This document shows positions 24,221 through 35,935 of a stretch of DNA of 64,000 nt, piece by piece. The notes under the pieces are model-generated. The model did no database searches and was not told the origin of the DNA. It worked only from the letters and a program-made list of their open reading frames with translations. The stretch spans positions 29,857,740-29,921,739 of the forward strand of contig OY282606.1 of assembly GCA_958298945.1 (NCBI GenBank), given 5' to 3'. The position numbers and the translations under genes were made by a program. How positions within the stretch are numbered: the first letter of the stretch is position 1; the number at the start of each line of letters is the position of its first letter. Origin of the DNA: Atherix ibis (lineage: Eukaryota > Arthropoda > Insecta > Diptera > Athericidae).

Positions 24221-26249
24221 CTTAGATTAAAGAAGTACTGGATAGGCCTCTACACAAAAATTCTGTCCAACTTTTGTGGCAATACATTCATAGAACGCAC
24301 ACACATGCAATACAACAGAAACGGCGTAAATCATTGGGGGCCAATTTAAAAGTTCAGTATACGATTGAAGCGGTTCGTTTAAAACTATTTTTCATATGTG
24401 ATATCATTTACGTGTAAAGAAGCCGATTTTTTAATATTGCGGGTTTTGTTGTTTGTTGGAATTAGTTTTGGATATTTGCAATAAAACACAGTATTCTATT
24501 TTTCAATATTATTTATTTTTTAATTTCAGTATATATTATTTATTAAAACATAATTATAAAGTGTGGAGGAGTATATAAAAATGAAAATTGCAAATTATTT
24601 GATTATATCAAAACAATTATGTGCACAAATTTAAATTAATTTCGAAAATGCAAAATGTATTAAATGAGAAAATGTGATATTATGTTTATGTTGAAATCAA
24701 ACCACACCGCAACTTAGTAAATATAAATTGTGATCTAAAACAAGCATAAGTACATACAAAAACCTTAATTATAATATAAATGTGTGCTTGTGAATGAAAT
24801 AGTTTTTAGATAGGTTTGTGCATTTAAATTAAATTAAAAAGGAAAGCATTAATTACATAGAGCATTACAATACATGAAGTTCATGATAATATATAAGTTA
24901 ATCGTATACAACATTAAAAGAAATGCTTTAAAACAAAAATAGAAAATGAAAAATTTAATATACTTAAATAATTAATAACTTATATTCTTAAAAAAAAATG
25001 AAAACAATATTATTTAGTAAATGCATTATAATATGGTCTAATAGAGCAATCAAAACAAATTTATTTAAATAATAAGCTTACCGAAGAATAAACTTTATTT
25101 ATTATAACACAATGAAAACAGCAATGGAAAATAGACAGAAAAATTCGGTCCCTTAAACTTTCTTACACACTCTTTATATACACCGGCACTGTACTATTTT
25201 ATGGTAAACATTGAACTGTCAACATCGGATTCTCAAATGACAAAGCTAACCCCCCAAGTCTCCACTTTCATGGTGAAATAAAGTTTCAAACTCTCCGAAA
25301 GTCTACAAAATTGAGGCGGTTTATATTTGATTGATATTAACGAAATGTTTAATAAACCTAAAATAGAATTCGATTTCGTATCAAAAGATTGTACAAAAAA
25401 TAAAAATGCCCTATCGTTGTATTTAAATTGTATCTTTGTTTCCAGTAAGTGAATTAAAATAAATATAAATTATTCTTTTGCAATTAAAGAAATTTCCATT
25501 ACGACACATAGATGGCAGTGGGTGTCATGTCTACATAAAAAATTTTTGACACTCGTATCCCCCCAGCAAATATTTGTACACAAAATTGCGTATACATATA
25601 CGGTAAGGGCCTATCCAGGTATTCTTTAATCTAAGCTTAGATCTAAGCCTAACTAAAAACAATTTCATTCACAAGCACACATTTATATTATAATTAAGGT
25701 TTTTGTATGTACTTATGCTTGTTTTAGATTACACTTTATATTTACTAAGTTGCGGTGTGGTTTGATTTCAACATAAACATAATATCACATTTTCTCATTT
25801 AATTCATTTTGCATTTTCGAAATTAATTTAAATTTGTGCACATAATTGTTTTGATATAATCAAATTATTTGCAATTTTCATTTTTATATACTCCTCCACA
25901 CTTTATAATTATGTTTTAATAAATAATATATACTGAAATTAAAAAATAAATAATATTTTAAAATAGAATACTGTGTTTTATTGCAAATATCCAAAACTAA
26001 TTCCAACAAACAACAAAACCCGCAATATTAAAAAATCGGCTTCTTTACACGTAAATGATATCACATATGAAAAATAGTTTTAAACGAACCGCTTCAATCG
26101 TATACTGAACTTTTAAATTGGCCCCCAATGATTTACGCCGTTTCTGTTGTATTGCATGTGTGTGCGTTCTATGAATGTATTGCCACAAAAGTTGGACAGA
26201 ATTTTTGTGTAGAGGCCTATCCAGTACTTCTTAAATCTAAGAATCTAAG
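24221..26249. mobile_element. Fold-back element of the 8-bp-TSD family (copy B)
   Basis: Flanked by perfect 8-bp duplications AGTGATAT (24213-24220 and 26250-26257). Outer ends CTTAGATTAAAGAAGTACTG and its inverse, the right one with an extra tandem CTTAGATT. Arms of about 595 bp (24221-24816 and 25648-26241) are nearly perfect inverted repeats around an 830-bp centre. A second internal end (inverse of CTTAGATTAAAGAATACC) at 25608-25635 implies a 1,415-bp unit plus an inverted copy of one arm. No coding capacity. Confidence 0.85.
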
Positions 26250-26343
26250 AGTGATATGATTTCTAAGTGACGTTTCGGCCATTTGTAATATGTCATGATC
26301 TGTCATTATTTCCATTGTATTCAATAATGTTTACAATTTCATC

Positions 26344-27426
26344 ATGGAGAGATATACGCAAGAACAACGTTTACAAATTATTCAATTTTATTATCAAAAT
26401 AATATTTCTCCAATTGCAACTTTTCGTGCGCTTTTGCCATTTTATGGTCGTAATAATCGTCCAACTGTGCTCGCTATTCGTCGAATTGTTAAAAATTTCG
26501 AGCGTACATTTTCTTTACATAATGTTCAAGTGCCAATAAGACAAAGAACCGCTCGAAGTAATGAAAATATTGCTGCCGTGCAGGCAAGTGTTGCTGAAGA
26601 CCGCAATTTGTCGATTCCAAGACGTTCTCAAGAATTGGGACTGTCTCCAACCAGAACCTGGCGGATTTTGAGAAGGTAGTTGGGCTTGCATCCGTATAAA
26701 ATTGTTATCACTCAAGAACTGAAGCCATTGGACCACCGTAAACGTCGTGAATTTGCTGATTTTGTCTTGGAACAACTTGAAAACGATAACGATTTTTTAC
26801 AAGAAAATCATCTTCTCCGATGAGGCTCACTTTCATCTGAGTGGTGCGGTAAATAAACAAAACTATCGATTCTGGTGCGAAGAAAATCCACAAATTATTC
26901 ACGAACACCCATTACATTCACCTAAATTGACAGATTGGTGTGGTTTTTCGTCTGGTGGAATCATCGGTCCGTACTTCTTTCGAAATGAAGCTGGTAACAC
27001 CGTTATTGTCAATGGAGAGCGGTATAGATCGATGATAACCAACTTTTTTTGATGGCCGAAATTGGAAGAAGTTGATCTTGACAACATCTGGTTCCATCAA
27101 GACGGGGATACGTGCCACACAGCACGTGCAACAACCGAATTATTGCGAGAAAAGTTTGAAGATCCGATTATTTCAAGAAATTGTGACATTGAATGGCTTT
27201 CAAGAAGTTGTGATTTAACACCATTCGACTATTTCTTGTGGGGTTATTTGAAGTCTTCAGCAATAAACCAGACTCTCTTCAAGCTTTAAAAGTCTATATT
27301 GAACGTGCTATTCATGACATACGACTTGATTTAGTGAAAACAGTGCTCGAAAATAGGGTTCATCGAATTCGTTCCTGCAAAAGAAGTCGTGGAGGCCATT
27401 TGAATGACGTTTTATTCAGAACTTAA
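26344..27426 (+). pseudogene. DD41D mariner transposase, broken
   Basis: DNA transposase with an N-terminal helix-turn-helix of the DUF4817 kind (MERYTQEQRLQIIQFYYQN) followed by a DDE-type RNase-H fold. Seen in order: IPRRSQELGLSPTRTWRILR, FSDEAHFHLSG (first Asp), IGPYFFRNEAGNT, FHQDGDTCHTARATTELL (second Asp), CDLTPFDYFLWGYLK (third Asp) and RGGHLNDVLF at the C-terminus. Forty-one residues separate the second and third Asp, the DD41D spacing of the rosa lineage. Breaks: an in-frame TAG at 26677-26679, a frame change near 26795, a premature TGA at 27050-27052, and a frame change near 27265. Otherwise about 345 residues, the normal length, so inactivation is fairly recent. Confidence 0.85.
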
Positions 27427-27530
27427 TTGTATCAATTGTACTTCACATGAAATAAAAAAACATTTGAATTTCCCTAACAATTAGTGTGTTTAAAAAAAAA
27501 AGCATATCACTCTTATTCGGAAACCCTTTA

Positions 27531-27652
27531 TATATCAGGCTTTATATGGTCGCATAGTTAACGGACGAGATTGAAACTTTCTATATGACAGGAACATCTG
27601 CACTCTTAGTAATGCCAGTCTCATTCTGTCACACCTCGTATAAGTCTAGCAA
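27531..27652 (-). mobile_element. M5 mariner relic, right piece
   Basis: Continues the relic at 23740-24193. Ends at 27652 with GCCAGTCTCATTCTGTC then ACACCTCGTA, whose inverse resembles the left end of the M5 copy at 61455. Confidence 0.55.
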
Positions 27653-28490
27653 TTAGAATTGAAATTTAAAAAACAAAGGCACCACCTCTTATTTAAATAA
27701 GGACTTACATATATGTACATAATTTACAAATAATATTTAAATAAAGGACTCAAACAAATAAAAAAAATAAAAATTAAAAAAATAAAACAAGAAAACTGTT
27801 TCAAAAAATTTGGACAAAACTTAACTTAAAAATTTGGACAAGTTGTATCCGAATTTTTCAAAAGTACTTTTCTTCTTACTATCAGCATTTTTCTGGACTT
27901 AATAACTAATAAATTATTGTTTATACAATAAACTATATTTTTTTTAATGGTAAATTTACTATAAATGAGAATAAATTCATATTTAAATCGTTAAGTTACT
28001 TATAAGTACTTACTTTTGTCCAATATAACTCTCTCTCTCTCTCTCTCTCTCTATCTATTTATATATACTAATACAATATTCACAAAACAAAAAGGCATTT
28101 ATTTAGTCATTTCTGTTTTCTACCTTCTCAAGAAGAAATGTGCAAAAAACATTAAAATGGATTACATCGCAAATTGAGTATTGCACAATCTACAGTAAAA
28201 CTAAATTCAATTATTTAATAAATCATAATGTTTTGAATGATTTTCGCTTGTCAATGAAACAAAACAAATTTAAACTAAGATAAATTAGCTTCTGTATAGG
28301 TAACATCTTTTTTAAATTATATTGTATTTACCTGACTTTGTGATGAAGATTGGTTTGACCATTTTTTCTTAAATCACATATTATGATGAATAAATGATCG
28401 ATAATTGATTGAATTTATTTAATAATTCTTTTATTAATAAGGAATTATCCAAATTTGCTCTTTCAAAAAAGTAAAATTAAAGAAAATACA
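27653..28490. other. AT-rich spacer with a CT microsatellite
   Basis: A (CT)n run lies at about 28030-28052. Otherwise A/T homopolymers only. Confidence 0.6.
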
Positions 28491-28494
28491 CTTA

Positions 28495-28740
28495 ATATGA
28501 AGATTTTGATAAAATATTTATTTTTATTATATTGACTAAATATTGGCATTATGTGTATAAATTATAGAATTATTCAAATTAATGTCAAAAAAAATACGTG
28601 TAGGATTCAAAATCAGTTTTTCGCACATTCCAGGCTGTACTTGACGGATATTATTAGTTTTTAAATGCTCTAAAGTTTGACAATAATTTATCTAAATATA
28701 GATTTTCTCGTACAAAAATAGCTATTCCTGTAGAAAAGTA
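28495..28740 (-). mobile_element. DD41D mariner scrap
   Basis: The stretch TTTTTCGCACATTCCAGGCT (about 28617) followed by ACTTGACGGATATT is the complement of the C-terminal helix found in the relics at 11500, 39250 and 48880. No ends could be assigned. Confidence 0.5.
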
Positions 28741-29734
28741 TTTATTAGAAAACAAGAATAATAGCAAATAATACAAGTACTTGAAGATTATTTGTTTTTT
28801 TTTCAATTTTTAAATTAATATTCAATGCTTTATTATTTGTTAACATTTTGAACTATCAACATTTTGAACGAATATTTACTTTTGTCTAACTTATGTAAAA
28901 AGAAACTTTTCTTTATCTTGAAATAATAATCAACTTTACATGCACTTATTGTTGTTGTTAAAAAAAAAATTCATTTTTCTTCATTGCCAACTTTTACTTT
29001 CGAATTTCTTCTTCCGTCTGCACTTTTAGTCAAATAATACGTTCGAAATAATACCAAAGATATGACAAGGTGTATGCGCATGCACATTAAGATTCGTTAA
29101 GCGTAACGCCCCATAATGACAATTTATATACTCGTACATTCAACAACAGCAACAATATCAACAACAAAAAATATGGAGAGAAAAAAATACAAAGTTCAAA
29201 TGGAAAACCAACTGAAAAGTAATGCCATTTGCGTATGTAGAACACTGTCATTTGCCAACAGAATACCTGTCACCTAATCAGGATTTTAGTATTATCGCCG
29301 TTAAATCAAGGTAAATGAGCAAAAATGTGATTCTCTGCGGTTCGTGTCGCATATAAAAGTGCATCAATCCGTTAAAATATGTAAGAAAATTATTTGACTT
29401 CTGCCGAGATGTGATCGGACTACAATTGGGATGTGGTGTGCCATTCTTATACGAGCAATATATACACTCGTACGTGTATCCATTGTCAATCTACAATTTA
29501 TGAGCAGATTATAATGTGCGAAGGCGGAACTGTTGCCAGAAAGAAAGTGACAATACAATTTCAATTTTCTCCAAACGATTTTACACTATTACAAATTCTT
29601 ATGGCATATCTTTACTTGAACATTATTATTCTGCATAAAGAATAAACCATTGCCATTATGTTTAATAACAGATAAATTTTCTCAATTTATCAGTGGTTAC
29701 AGGAATACTATTTTAACTCTAATACATTAAGTTT
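28741..29734. other. Spacer of unknown content
   Basis: Around 29010-29560 the base composition is less AT-rich and there are CAA/CAG-type runs (about 29140-29165). Short opposite-strand ORFs (29433-29645 +, 29564-29364 -) have no recognisable features. Confidence 0.35.
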
Positions 29735-29930
29735 TTTTTATATACAGTAATCTGGTAGTAGGACTGTGCACCTCCTTTCCACATATTTTGTACGTTAGTC
29801 CCTTGTAGATATCGTCCGGTAACTACGGGACCTCTATTAGGCGTGTGTTCCCAAGTCCGTAAGTTCATATGGGCTAACGCAACGATGTGCTATCAAAATT
29901 TGTATTGAGCTTAGTGAATATGTGATTTTA
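29735..29930 (+). mobile_element. M5 mariner relic, left piece
   Basis: Matches the leader of the 56-kb and 61-kb M5 relics (AAGTTCATATGGGCTAACGC then AACGATGTGCTATC). Continues at 30583 after the M1 copy. Confidence 0.65.
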
Positions 29931-30582
29931 TTGGTTTGTCCGGAAAGTAATTTCGTTGTTTCCCAACAGAGGATTTAATTGTATTTTTCACAACCAACTT
30001 CACACTTAAGCCGCATAATCAAATGTAATTTGACAGCTGAAATAGCAAGGCTTGCTTGCCGATTCATTCTGCACAGTCGTTTTTGGTTGATACCCCTTTA
30101 AATATGGAAATTGAAAAGAAGCATATACATCGGATAATTTTTTTCTTGCTTGAAAATGTTTTTTATCTTTACTATAAAAAAGATAAAAACATTTTCAAGC
30201 AAGAAAAAAATTATCCGATGTATATGGAGAAGATGTGTCAATTGAGCACCAGTGCCAAAACTGGTTTGCAAAATTTCGATCCGGCAATTTTGATTTCGAA
30301 GATGCACCACGTACGAGTAGCACCTTCCGATTATCATGTGTTCCGGTCTCTACAAAATTTTTTAGACGGTAAAACGTTTAATTCAAGGAGGTCAAAAATC
30401 ACTTGGATCTGTTTTTTGCCAGCAAAGAACAAAAATTTTATGAGCGTGGAATCATGCTACTGCCAGAAAGATGGCAAAGGGAATTGGATCAGACTGGACA
30501 ATATTTAATGGAATAATATATTAATTCACTATAAGAAAATCGTCTGTCATATTTAATGAAATTTACTTCCAGAACAACCCAA
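29931..30582 (+). mobile_element. M1 mariner, internally deleted copy 2
   Basis: 652 bp, ends TTGGTTTGTCCGGAAAG and inverse, TA on both sides. The N-terminal 50 codons are joined directly to the last 60 (APSDYHVFRSLQNFLDGK); everything carrying the first two catalytic Asp residues is gone. Carries a palindrome at 30122-30226. Confidence 0.9.
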
Positions 30583-30780
30583 TAAATTATGAAAAATTAC
30601 GCCGAGCCTATTTGGAATATTCCTTATCAAGAGCACATGTTTATTTGGTAACATAAATTATTTTTGGTGAGCCCAGAAGCAGTGGAATACAAAACACGCT
30701 AAGAAAGGAAGTCAAAATTGGAAAATGATGAAAGTGTGGAACGAGTGAAGGCTCATTTGAGTTTATTATAAAAAACAACT
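30583..30780 (+). mobile_element. M5 mariner relic, right piece
   Basis: Continues 29735-29930: contains TTCCTTATCAAGAGCA and GTGAGCCCAGAAGCAGTGG, phrases also seen in the 41.9-kb and 61.8-kb relics. Confidence 0.6.
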
Positions 30781-30790
30781 TTGAAAAGGG

Positions 30791-30895
30791 TATGAATAAG
30801 TGACATTATGCAAGGGTATAATAATGTCACTTATTCATAGCAAGGGTAGGCATAAATTGACATTATGCAAGGGTAGGCATAAATTCCGTTCAGTA
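30791..30895. repeat. Hairpin and short direct repeats
   Basis: Perfect 19-nt arms TATGAATAAGTGACATTAT (30791-30809) and inverse (30821-30839) with an 11-nt loop. Downstream, GACATTATGCAAGGGTA recurs at 30860. Confidence 0.85.
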
Positions 30896-30939
30896 TCTGG
30901 CTTGGTATGTATGTTTGAATGTATGTATGTAGAACCGTG

Positions 30940-31520
30940 TCAACCAATGCGATGCAGGTTCTCATGGGAGAAATTCCATGGGACTTGGAGGTGCTGCGTG
31001 GAGGCATTCACTACCGTCTACGGCGGATTATCCCGCTTGCTGGTTGTCAGGTTATGAATGAGGAGGTTCAGGACTGATCTTGAACAGAATGTATGAAATT
31101 TGACAACGTCCATGGGATGAGAGTGTGAATGGCAGATGGACGCACATGTTCATTTCGGATGTGTGCTTTGCGTCTGCGTATGGATTTGAATTTGGTTCCA
31201 CGGGACATGGCTGTATTAATGGGTTCCTCTACGGGCGTGGTCTGGCTGCGGAGGCTAGATGCCCTTGTGGAGCGGCGGAGGAGAAGTGCCAAGCACCTTC
31301 TCATTGAGTGTGGCCTGTAGGGGAATTTGCGTGATTTAGGTTCATGTGGAATCGTGGTGAATAATGAAAGTGTGGATGTGATTGGAGTGTTAGGTATGAA
31401 AGAACGGTGTGAATGAGTGTGTAAATGACACGCAAGGTGGCTACAACCGGGTGAAAGACCAAGGTCGATTCCGACTGCCAGTAATGGTGGTGCGTTGATT
31501 GATCGTAACTCAATCCCTAT
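30940..31520 (+). mobile_element. Non-LTR retrotransposon 3' fragment (R1/Jockey-like)
   Basis: Frame 31125-31307 encodes STGHGCINGFLYGRG...ARCPCGAAEE, followed in another frame by KHLLIECGL. This matches the LTGHG...CxCG...HxxxxC zinc-knuckle-like tail that follows the reverse transcriptase or RNase H region of R1/Jockey-type elements. GC content is markedly higher than the surroundings. A frameshift separates the Cys residues from the final His/Cys pair. Full clade assignment is not possible. Confidence 0.6.
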
Positions 31521-34500
31521 AGTCGTAGGCGACTCGTGGTTTTATATTTAACGACAGATAAGTCACGTTAAATAATATAATATTACTGTTCCCCAATTGA
31601 TAACATTCAAAGTAGTGTAACCGAAGAGTTAAAGGCGATTTCATTTGAAATCTTCCAACACCGCCACGAAGACTGGAAACAACACCGGTGCCCACTGAAA
31701 AACCCAATTTAATGTAAAGAAATAAAATAAAATTTTTCCAAAAAAAAAAAATCAGTATCATTATTTTTATGCCAAACGTAGTACTTTTTAACCTTATTTG
31801 GAGCACTGCTGCACGACAGTGATAGTTTTGTATAGTGGAAAAAACCGTAGATACACGTACACATACACGTATATTCGAGGAATACCAGGTTTGGCAAAAA
31901 TTGCTGCTAGCACTATTGGACATATTGAGGTACAATATGTACATTTAAAAAAAGATAAATGGTTTAATTAGCGGCATTTACAGATTGCACAATAATATTG
32001 CAGAATTATCCGTTTTGACACTTCTTATTAAGTTAAACGCCACTTCTATTGGTAATTTATTTTAATACTAACCAATATATGTAAAAAAAATCCGAAATTC
32101 ACTATGAAATATCGGTTATTATGAACGTTGTACATATTGTCAATAAATACTTTTGTAGGAAAATCTTTGTTTGGCTAACAAAATTCAAAAAAAATGGTCG
32201 GCAAATTTCTGTCGTCTTTATTTCTGAACATTTACTAACAATGCAATAACGACTAATAATTTATAAATAGAATGAAAGTAGATTTGTTAGGGAGCAGCAG
32301 TATTGGTATCTGGGAGCCTGTGGATTAAAGAGCGCTGAACAGCAAAATGATATTGGTATGTTGTACATATCAGTACAAATCGTGATCTCAGGTATTTGGA
32401 ACTATGCTGCTAAGGCGTTGTCATTTACGTACAAAGCAAAACAGAATTAAATTCACTGGAAGCAGGTATATTTGCAGATTTGTTCGGCATATTGCTGACT
32501 TATTGTATAATTACATGACTTGATGGAATTGTACTTGGACATTTATTTAGACTATTTTTATTTCTTATTTCAATTGAACAGTTATTAAGGAATTGTTCAC
32601 TGGAAGCAGGTATATTTTCATCTGGTGGGATTTTTATACATTTTTTGTTGTTGCAATCTCTTCTAATTTGTGTTCATTTATTTAATACATACACTTTGAT
32701 CGTAATTTAGATAAAATAACGTATTTATTTTATATTTAATATAAAAATTGTAAAGTGTCGATACTGTGCAAAAATTTGTAATTTTTTTTAAAAATATTTA
32801 AAATAATTGGATTTTCTGATTTTCGAGAAAAAAAGACACAGAAATATGGCAAAAGTGTATGAAATTTTTGCCATTTATTTTTTAAGGATTTTTTCATGTA
32901 AATGTTGGCTACGAATACGTTTTAAAATCTAATTTTGAACCTAAATTTTTTCGAGCATCTCGGCTGGTATCTTGCTAATTAACACGTGTTATTGGTACTT
33001 TTGACTTTGACACATGTCACGTGTCACGCGTGATCTGTCAAAAATATAAGCATGAAAAATCAAATAGCAAAAAAATATCACCCGATATTAATAAAATCGA
33101 TACTATTTCCATGAGTACCAACTACAAACTGGAAGTTTTTTGGATCCACAAGCTCAGTAGGTTGGATCCTGGAAGGCGATCAGATGCTGTTTTTTTCAAA
33201 TTGTAATGATGTTTTCAAATTTGAATATAGGAATAAAATTATGTTCATTTAAGACGTAAATAATCATAAACTTTAAAGTTCAATTAAACAAATAAAATAA
33301 ATTAAAATAAATTTACATTTTTTACTTATTGTATTTTATGATTTACTTTAAGTATTTTGATTAGCTAGCAAATAAACTTTATATAACAAATTAAATATTT
33401 ACTTTGAATTGAATGCATTTAAAGTTTTTTTTAATTAATTAATTTTCATCTTTACCTTTGCGTTTTGCTTCTTTTCTTAAAGAAAATTACAAATCATAAG
33501 AAATTGCATTCCTTTCGATTTTTTGTATTCATTAATGAATTGCAACATTTTATAATTGGAAAAAAGTCATTTTTTATTAAAACATATTTTTTTATTTTTT
33601 TTTTTAAATGGAAAGTTTTAAATAATCAACTAACGTACTACCTTTAAGATACAGAAAATAATAGTGCCAATACTAAGCATAATTATGTTTTATTTGTGAT
33701 TTCTACTGAAGACACGGTTTAGATTGACTTCTTCTTTATACAAAGTAGAATCATAACAATAGGATGGATGGTGTTGAGTAATCTTTTTGGATATTTCGTC
33801 GAAAAAAAGAAAAAAATCATTTGTTAATCAATATATGCCGACAGACTTTATGTTAAAGTTCACATTCTAAGGTCAATGAACAATTGAAGCGGAAGTCTTC
33901 AAACTTTTAACAAAAGCTATGACGCCCAACATTACCTTTTACCTAAATAGTATTTTCGTTGTTTTTTACGTCTGGTTTTTTCAATTGCTTTTAATTTTTC
34001 TACAATCTAATATTTTATTCTTTGAAAGTTATGCAACTCGAAAGATATTAACAACACAGCAAATGTTTATTGGTTCATCGACAGGTATAGGCATAGTATT
34101 GACTCAAATGTCGATCGATAATATCGAATCGTGTTGGTATAATGAAGGTACTATCGTAACTTATCCAGTTTTAAGATTTGTTAATAAAATCTATAAATTT
34201 ATGGGATAGTACGACGAATATTAGATATAGTAAATATTTTCATACAAGTTGTAGGTTATATAGCAGAGTAATTTTAATTGATAATTTCTTTTTGGTTTTA
34301 AGATTTAATTGTGGAATAGTTTTTTCTTTAAAAGTTACTTTCTGGATTTTTAATATATTTATAATAATCTTATATAATTAATGACTTTGTTAACAAGATA
34401 TAAATTCTTAACATAATTAATTTAATATTTTTCCATTAGAAATTTACATAAAAATAATTGTTCTCTATGTGGAGTTCAGGGAGTGTTAGGAAATTCATTA

Positions 34501-35386
34501 AGAAATCTATTCTCACGAATTTTTTTTGTTTCGATTTTTTTTTCTTTGATTTTGCTAATGAACTAAGAAGTAGTATTGAAAATAATAGTTTTTTTTTGAT
34601 AGTTTTTATAGGAATTATAATATTAAAATTTTTTTGATATTCTATGGCTACTAGCTAATCTGTTTGATTGTATTTGAATGTGTAGTTTTAAAAGATAAAA
34701 AAAAAATCTATTAATCATCGTGTTTAGGAGACACATCGTATTCATATATGATCTTTCGTTCAATAATGCCCGCACCCCAACATGAAAATTCGTCCAATTT
34801 TATGTGCAAATATCTTTTGAAGATTTTAACAGCTTATCAAATAGCACGTGCGTGACTGAAACTGATGGTGCACACTTTTTTTTGGATAGGCCCGAATATA
34901 GCTGAAAGACATTGGCACGCATATCACTTCCTTGGGATTAGTTTTTTAATCAAGGTGCGGTGCAAATTGAGTATTTCTTACCTGAGTTTACAGATGTTAA
35001 TAGCTTGCAGATAAAAGCCTTTTACGAGTATCTTAGAAACATCTGTAATGATGGTGGCTTGTACTTTATGAATTGTTTGGCATGCAATCATCACAACTTG
35101 AGTGGTGTATGATCGATTAGACATAAAAGGCGTTTATTTTACATAGTTTTGTAATATATCTAAACGAACTTTTGACTTATTGCACGAGGGGGGGGGGGTA
35201 GGTGCTGGTATGAGCCACAAGCGGTGTTCGGTTAAGTGTCAATTACAATAAGGAGGAAGTGGAGCTGCACTTGTTTTTTGTTGTTTTTTTTTGTGTCTTG
35301 AAATGCCAAGATTGCAGCAATTTATATATTATTGGCATTTGATTTTTAATTGATTGTATGTATTCATAATAAATAAAAGGTTATCC
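31521..35386. other. AT-rich spacer without a supported gene
   Basis: Notable only for repeated phrases ACTGGAAGCAGGTATATTT (32456 and 32598), an 11-G run at 35188-35198, and a 96-codon ORF at 33919-34209 (+) with two hydrophobic stretches near its start. That ORF resembles nothing I recognise and is in the typical AT-rich codon background, so it may be chance. Confidence 0.35.
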
Positions 35387-35495
35387 GATTTATGTTTTAA
35401 AAAATAATATAAAATAGAACACACTTAAAATACAGATATTGATTGAATTTGAATTTTATTATGTTGCTTAAAATTTGCCATTATGCATGAAATAT
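35387..35495. mobile_element. DD41D mariner terminal fragment
   Basis: TTATCCGATTTATG and the following 80 bp (to TTGCCATTATGCATGAAAT) match the left 100 bp of the relics at 11349, 39068 and 43192. The element breaks off where the reverse-transcriptase fragment begins. Confidence 0.6.
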
Positions 35496-35933
35496 GCATT
35501 TCAGCAAAGCCCTTGGATTCAAATTGATCACAGTCTGATGATCGGTAAACTTAAGAGCCAGGTTGACTTTTCTTCTAGTGCCTGTAATTTTATTTTTTCC
35601 TATCTAGACTGTAGGTCTCAAATCGTACGGTGTGGAACGTCATGGTCGGGTTCCGGTCGTGTTTTGAACGGTATTCCTCAAGATTCCATATTTGATCCAC
35701 TCCTGTTTTCTGTTTTTATCAACGATCTATACACGTGTGTGCAATTTTCCTGTTCCCGGATGATGTCCAACTATTGCATGCACTTCCAGTATCGAGCCAT
35801 TTACAATGTATCTCTGCAATTAATATGGATGTTCACTCCAAACAGCCTTATTCTAAACCCTGCTAAGTCCCAGTCAATTGTCATTAATTCACTGTTTGGA
35901 GCTGACAATTTTTACGAGCTCGTTATATATTAA
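35475..35933 (+). pseudogene. Non-LTR retrotransposon reverse-transcriptase fragment
   Basis: Open for 152 codons with the order of reverse-transcriptase blocks: FSSSACNFIFSYLDCRSQIV, GIPQDSIFDPLLFSVFINDL (canonical GVPQGSILGPLLF...INDL, with three changes), then the palm motif, which appears as FPDDVQL only in a neighbouring frame (about 35754-35774), so there is a frameshift before it. Ends with LILNPAKSQSIVI. No endonuclease or upstream domain is present. The degraded catalytic block means it is inactive. Confidence 0.8.
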
Positions 35934-35935
35934 TG

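Larger units (their letters stand above)
24196..27528 (+). mobile_element. Near-complete DD41D (rosa-like) mariner, carrying a nested element
   Basis: Terminal repeats of about 27 bp (left GGGTTTTCTAATAAGAG then TGATAT; inverse at 27502-27528) flanked by TA. Subtracting the 24221-26249 insertion and its duplicated 8 bp leaves about 1.3 kb, the usual mariner size. It lies inside an M5 relic. The insertion is only 25 bp from the left tip, which would be expected to abolish mobility. Confidence 0.85.

Noticed and set aside
24221..26249. Inverted segmental duplication of host DNA
   Set aside because: Perfect 8-bp flanking duplications and shared termini with 11980-12596 show a transposable element.
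26344..27426. Programmed frameshifting in the DD41D transposase
   Set aside because: In-frame stops as well as several unrelated frame changes indicate simple decay.
29364..29645. Overlapping opposite-strand small genes
   Set aside because: No motif, no start context, and lengths expected by chance.
31461..31500. tRNA-like TTCGA-type loop near the retrotransposon fragment
   Set aside because: No acceptor or anticodon stem could be folded around it.
33919..34209. Membrane-protein or chemoreceptor gene
   Set aside because: Only two hydrophobic stretches in AT-rich sequence, no flanking exons or recognisable motif.
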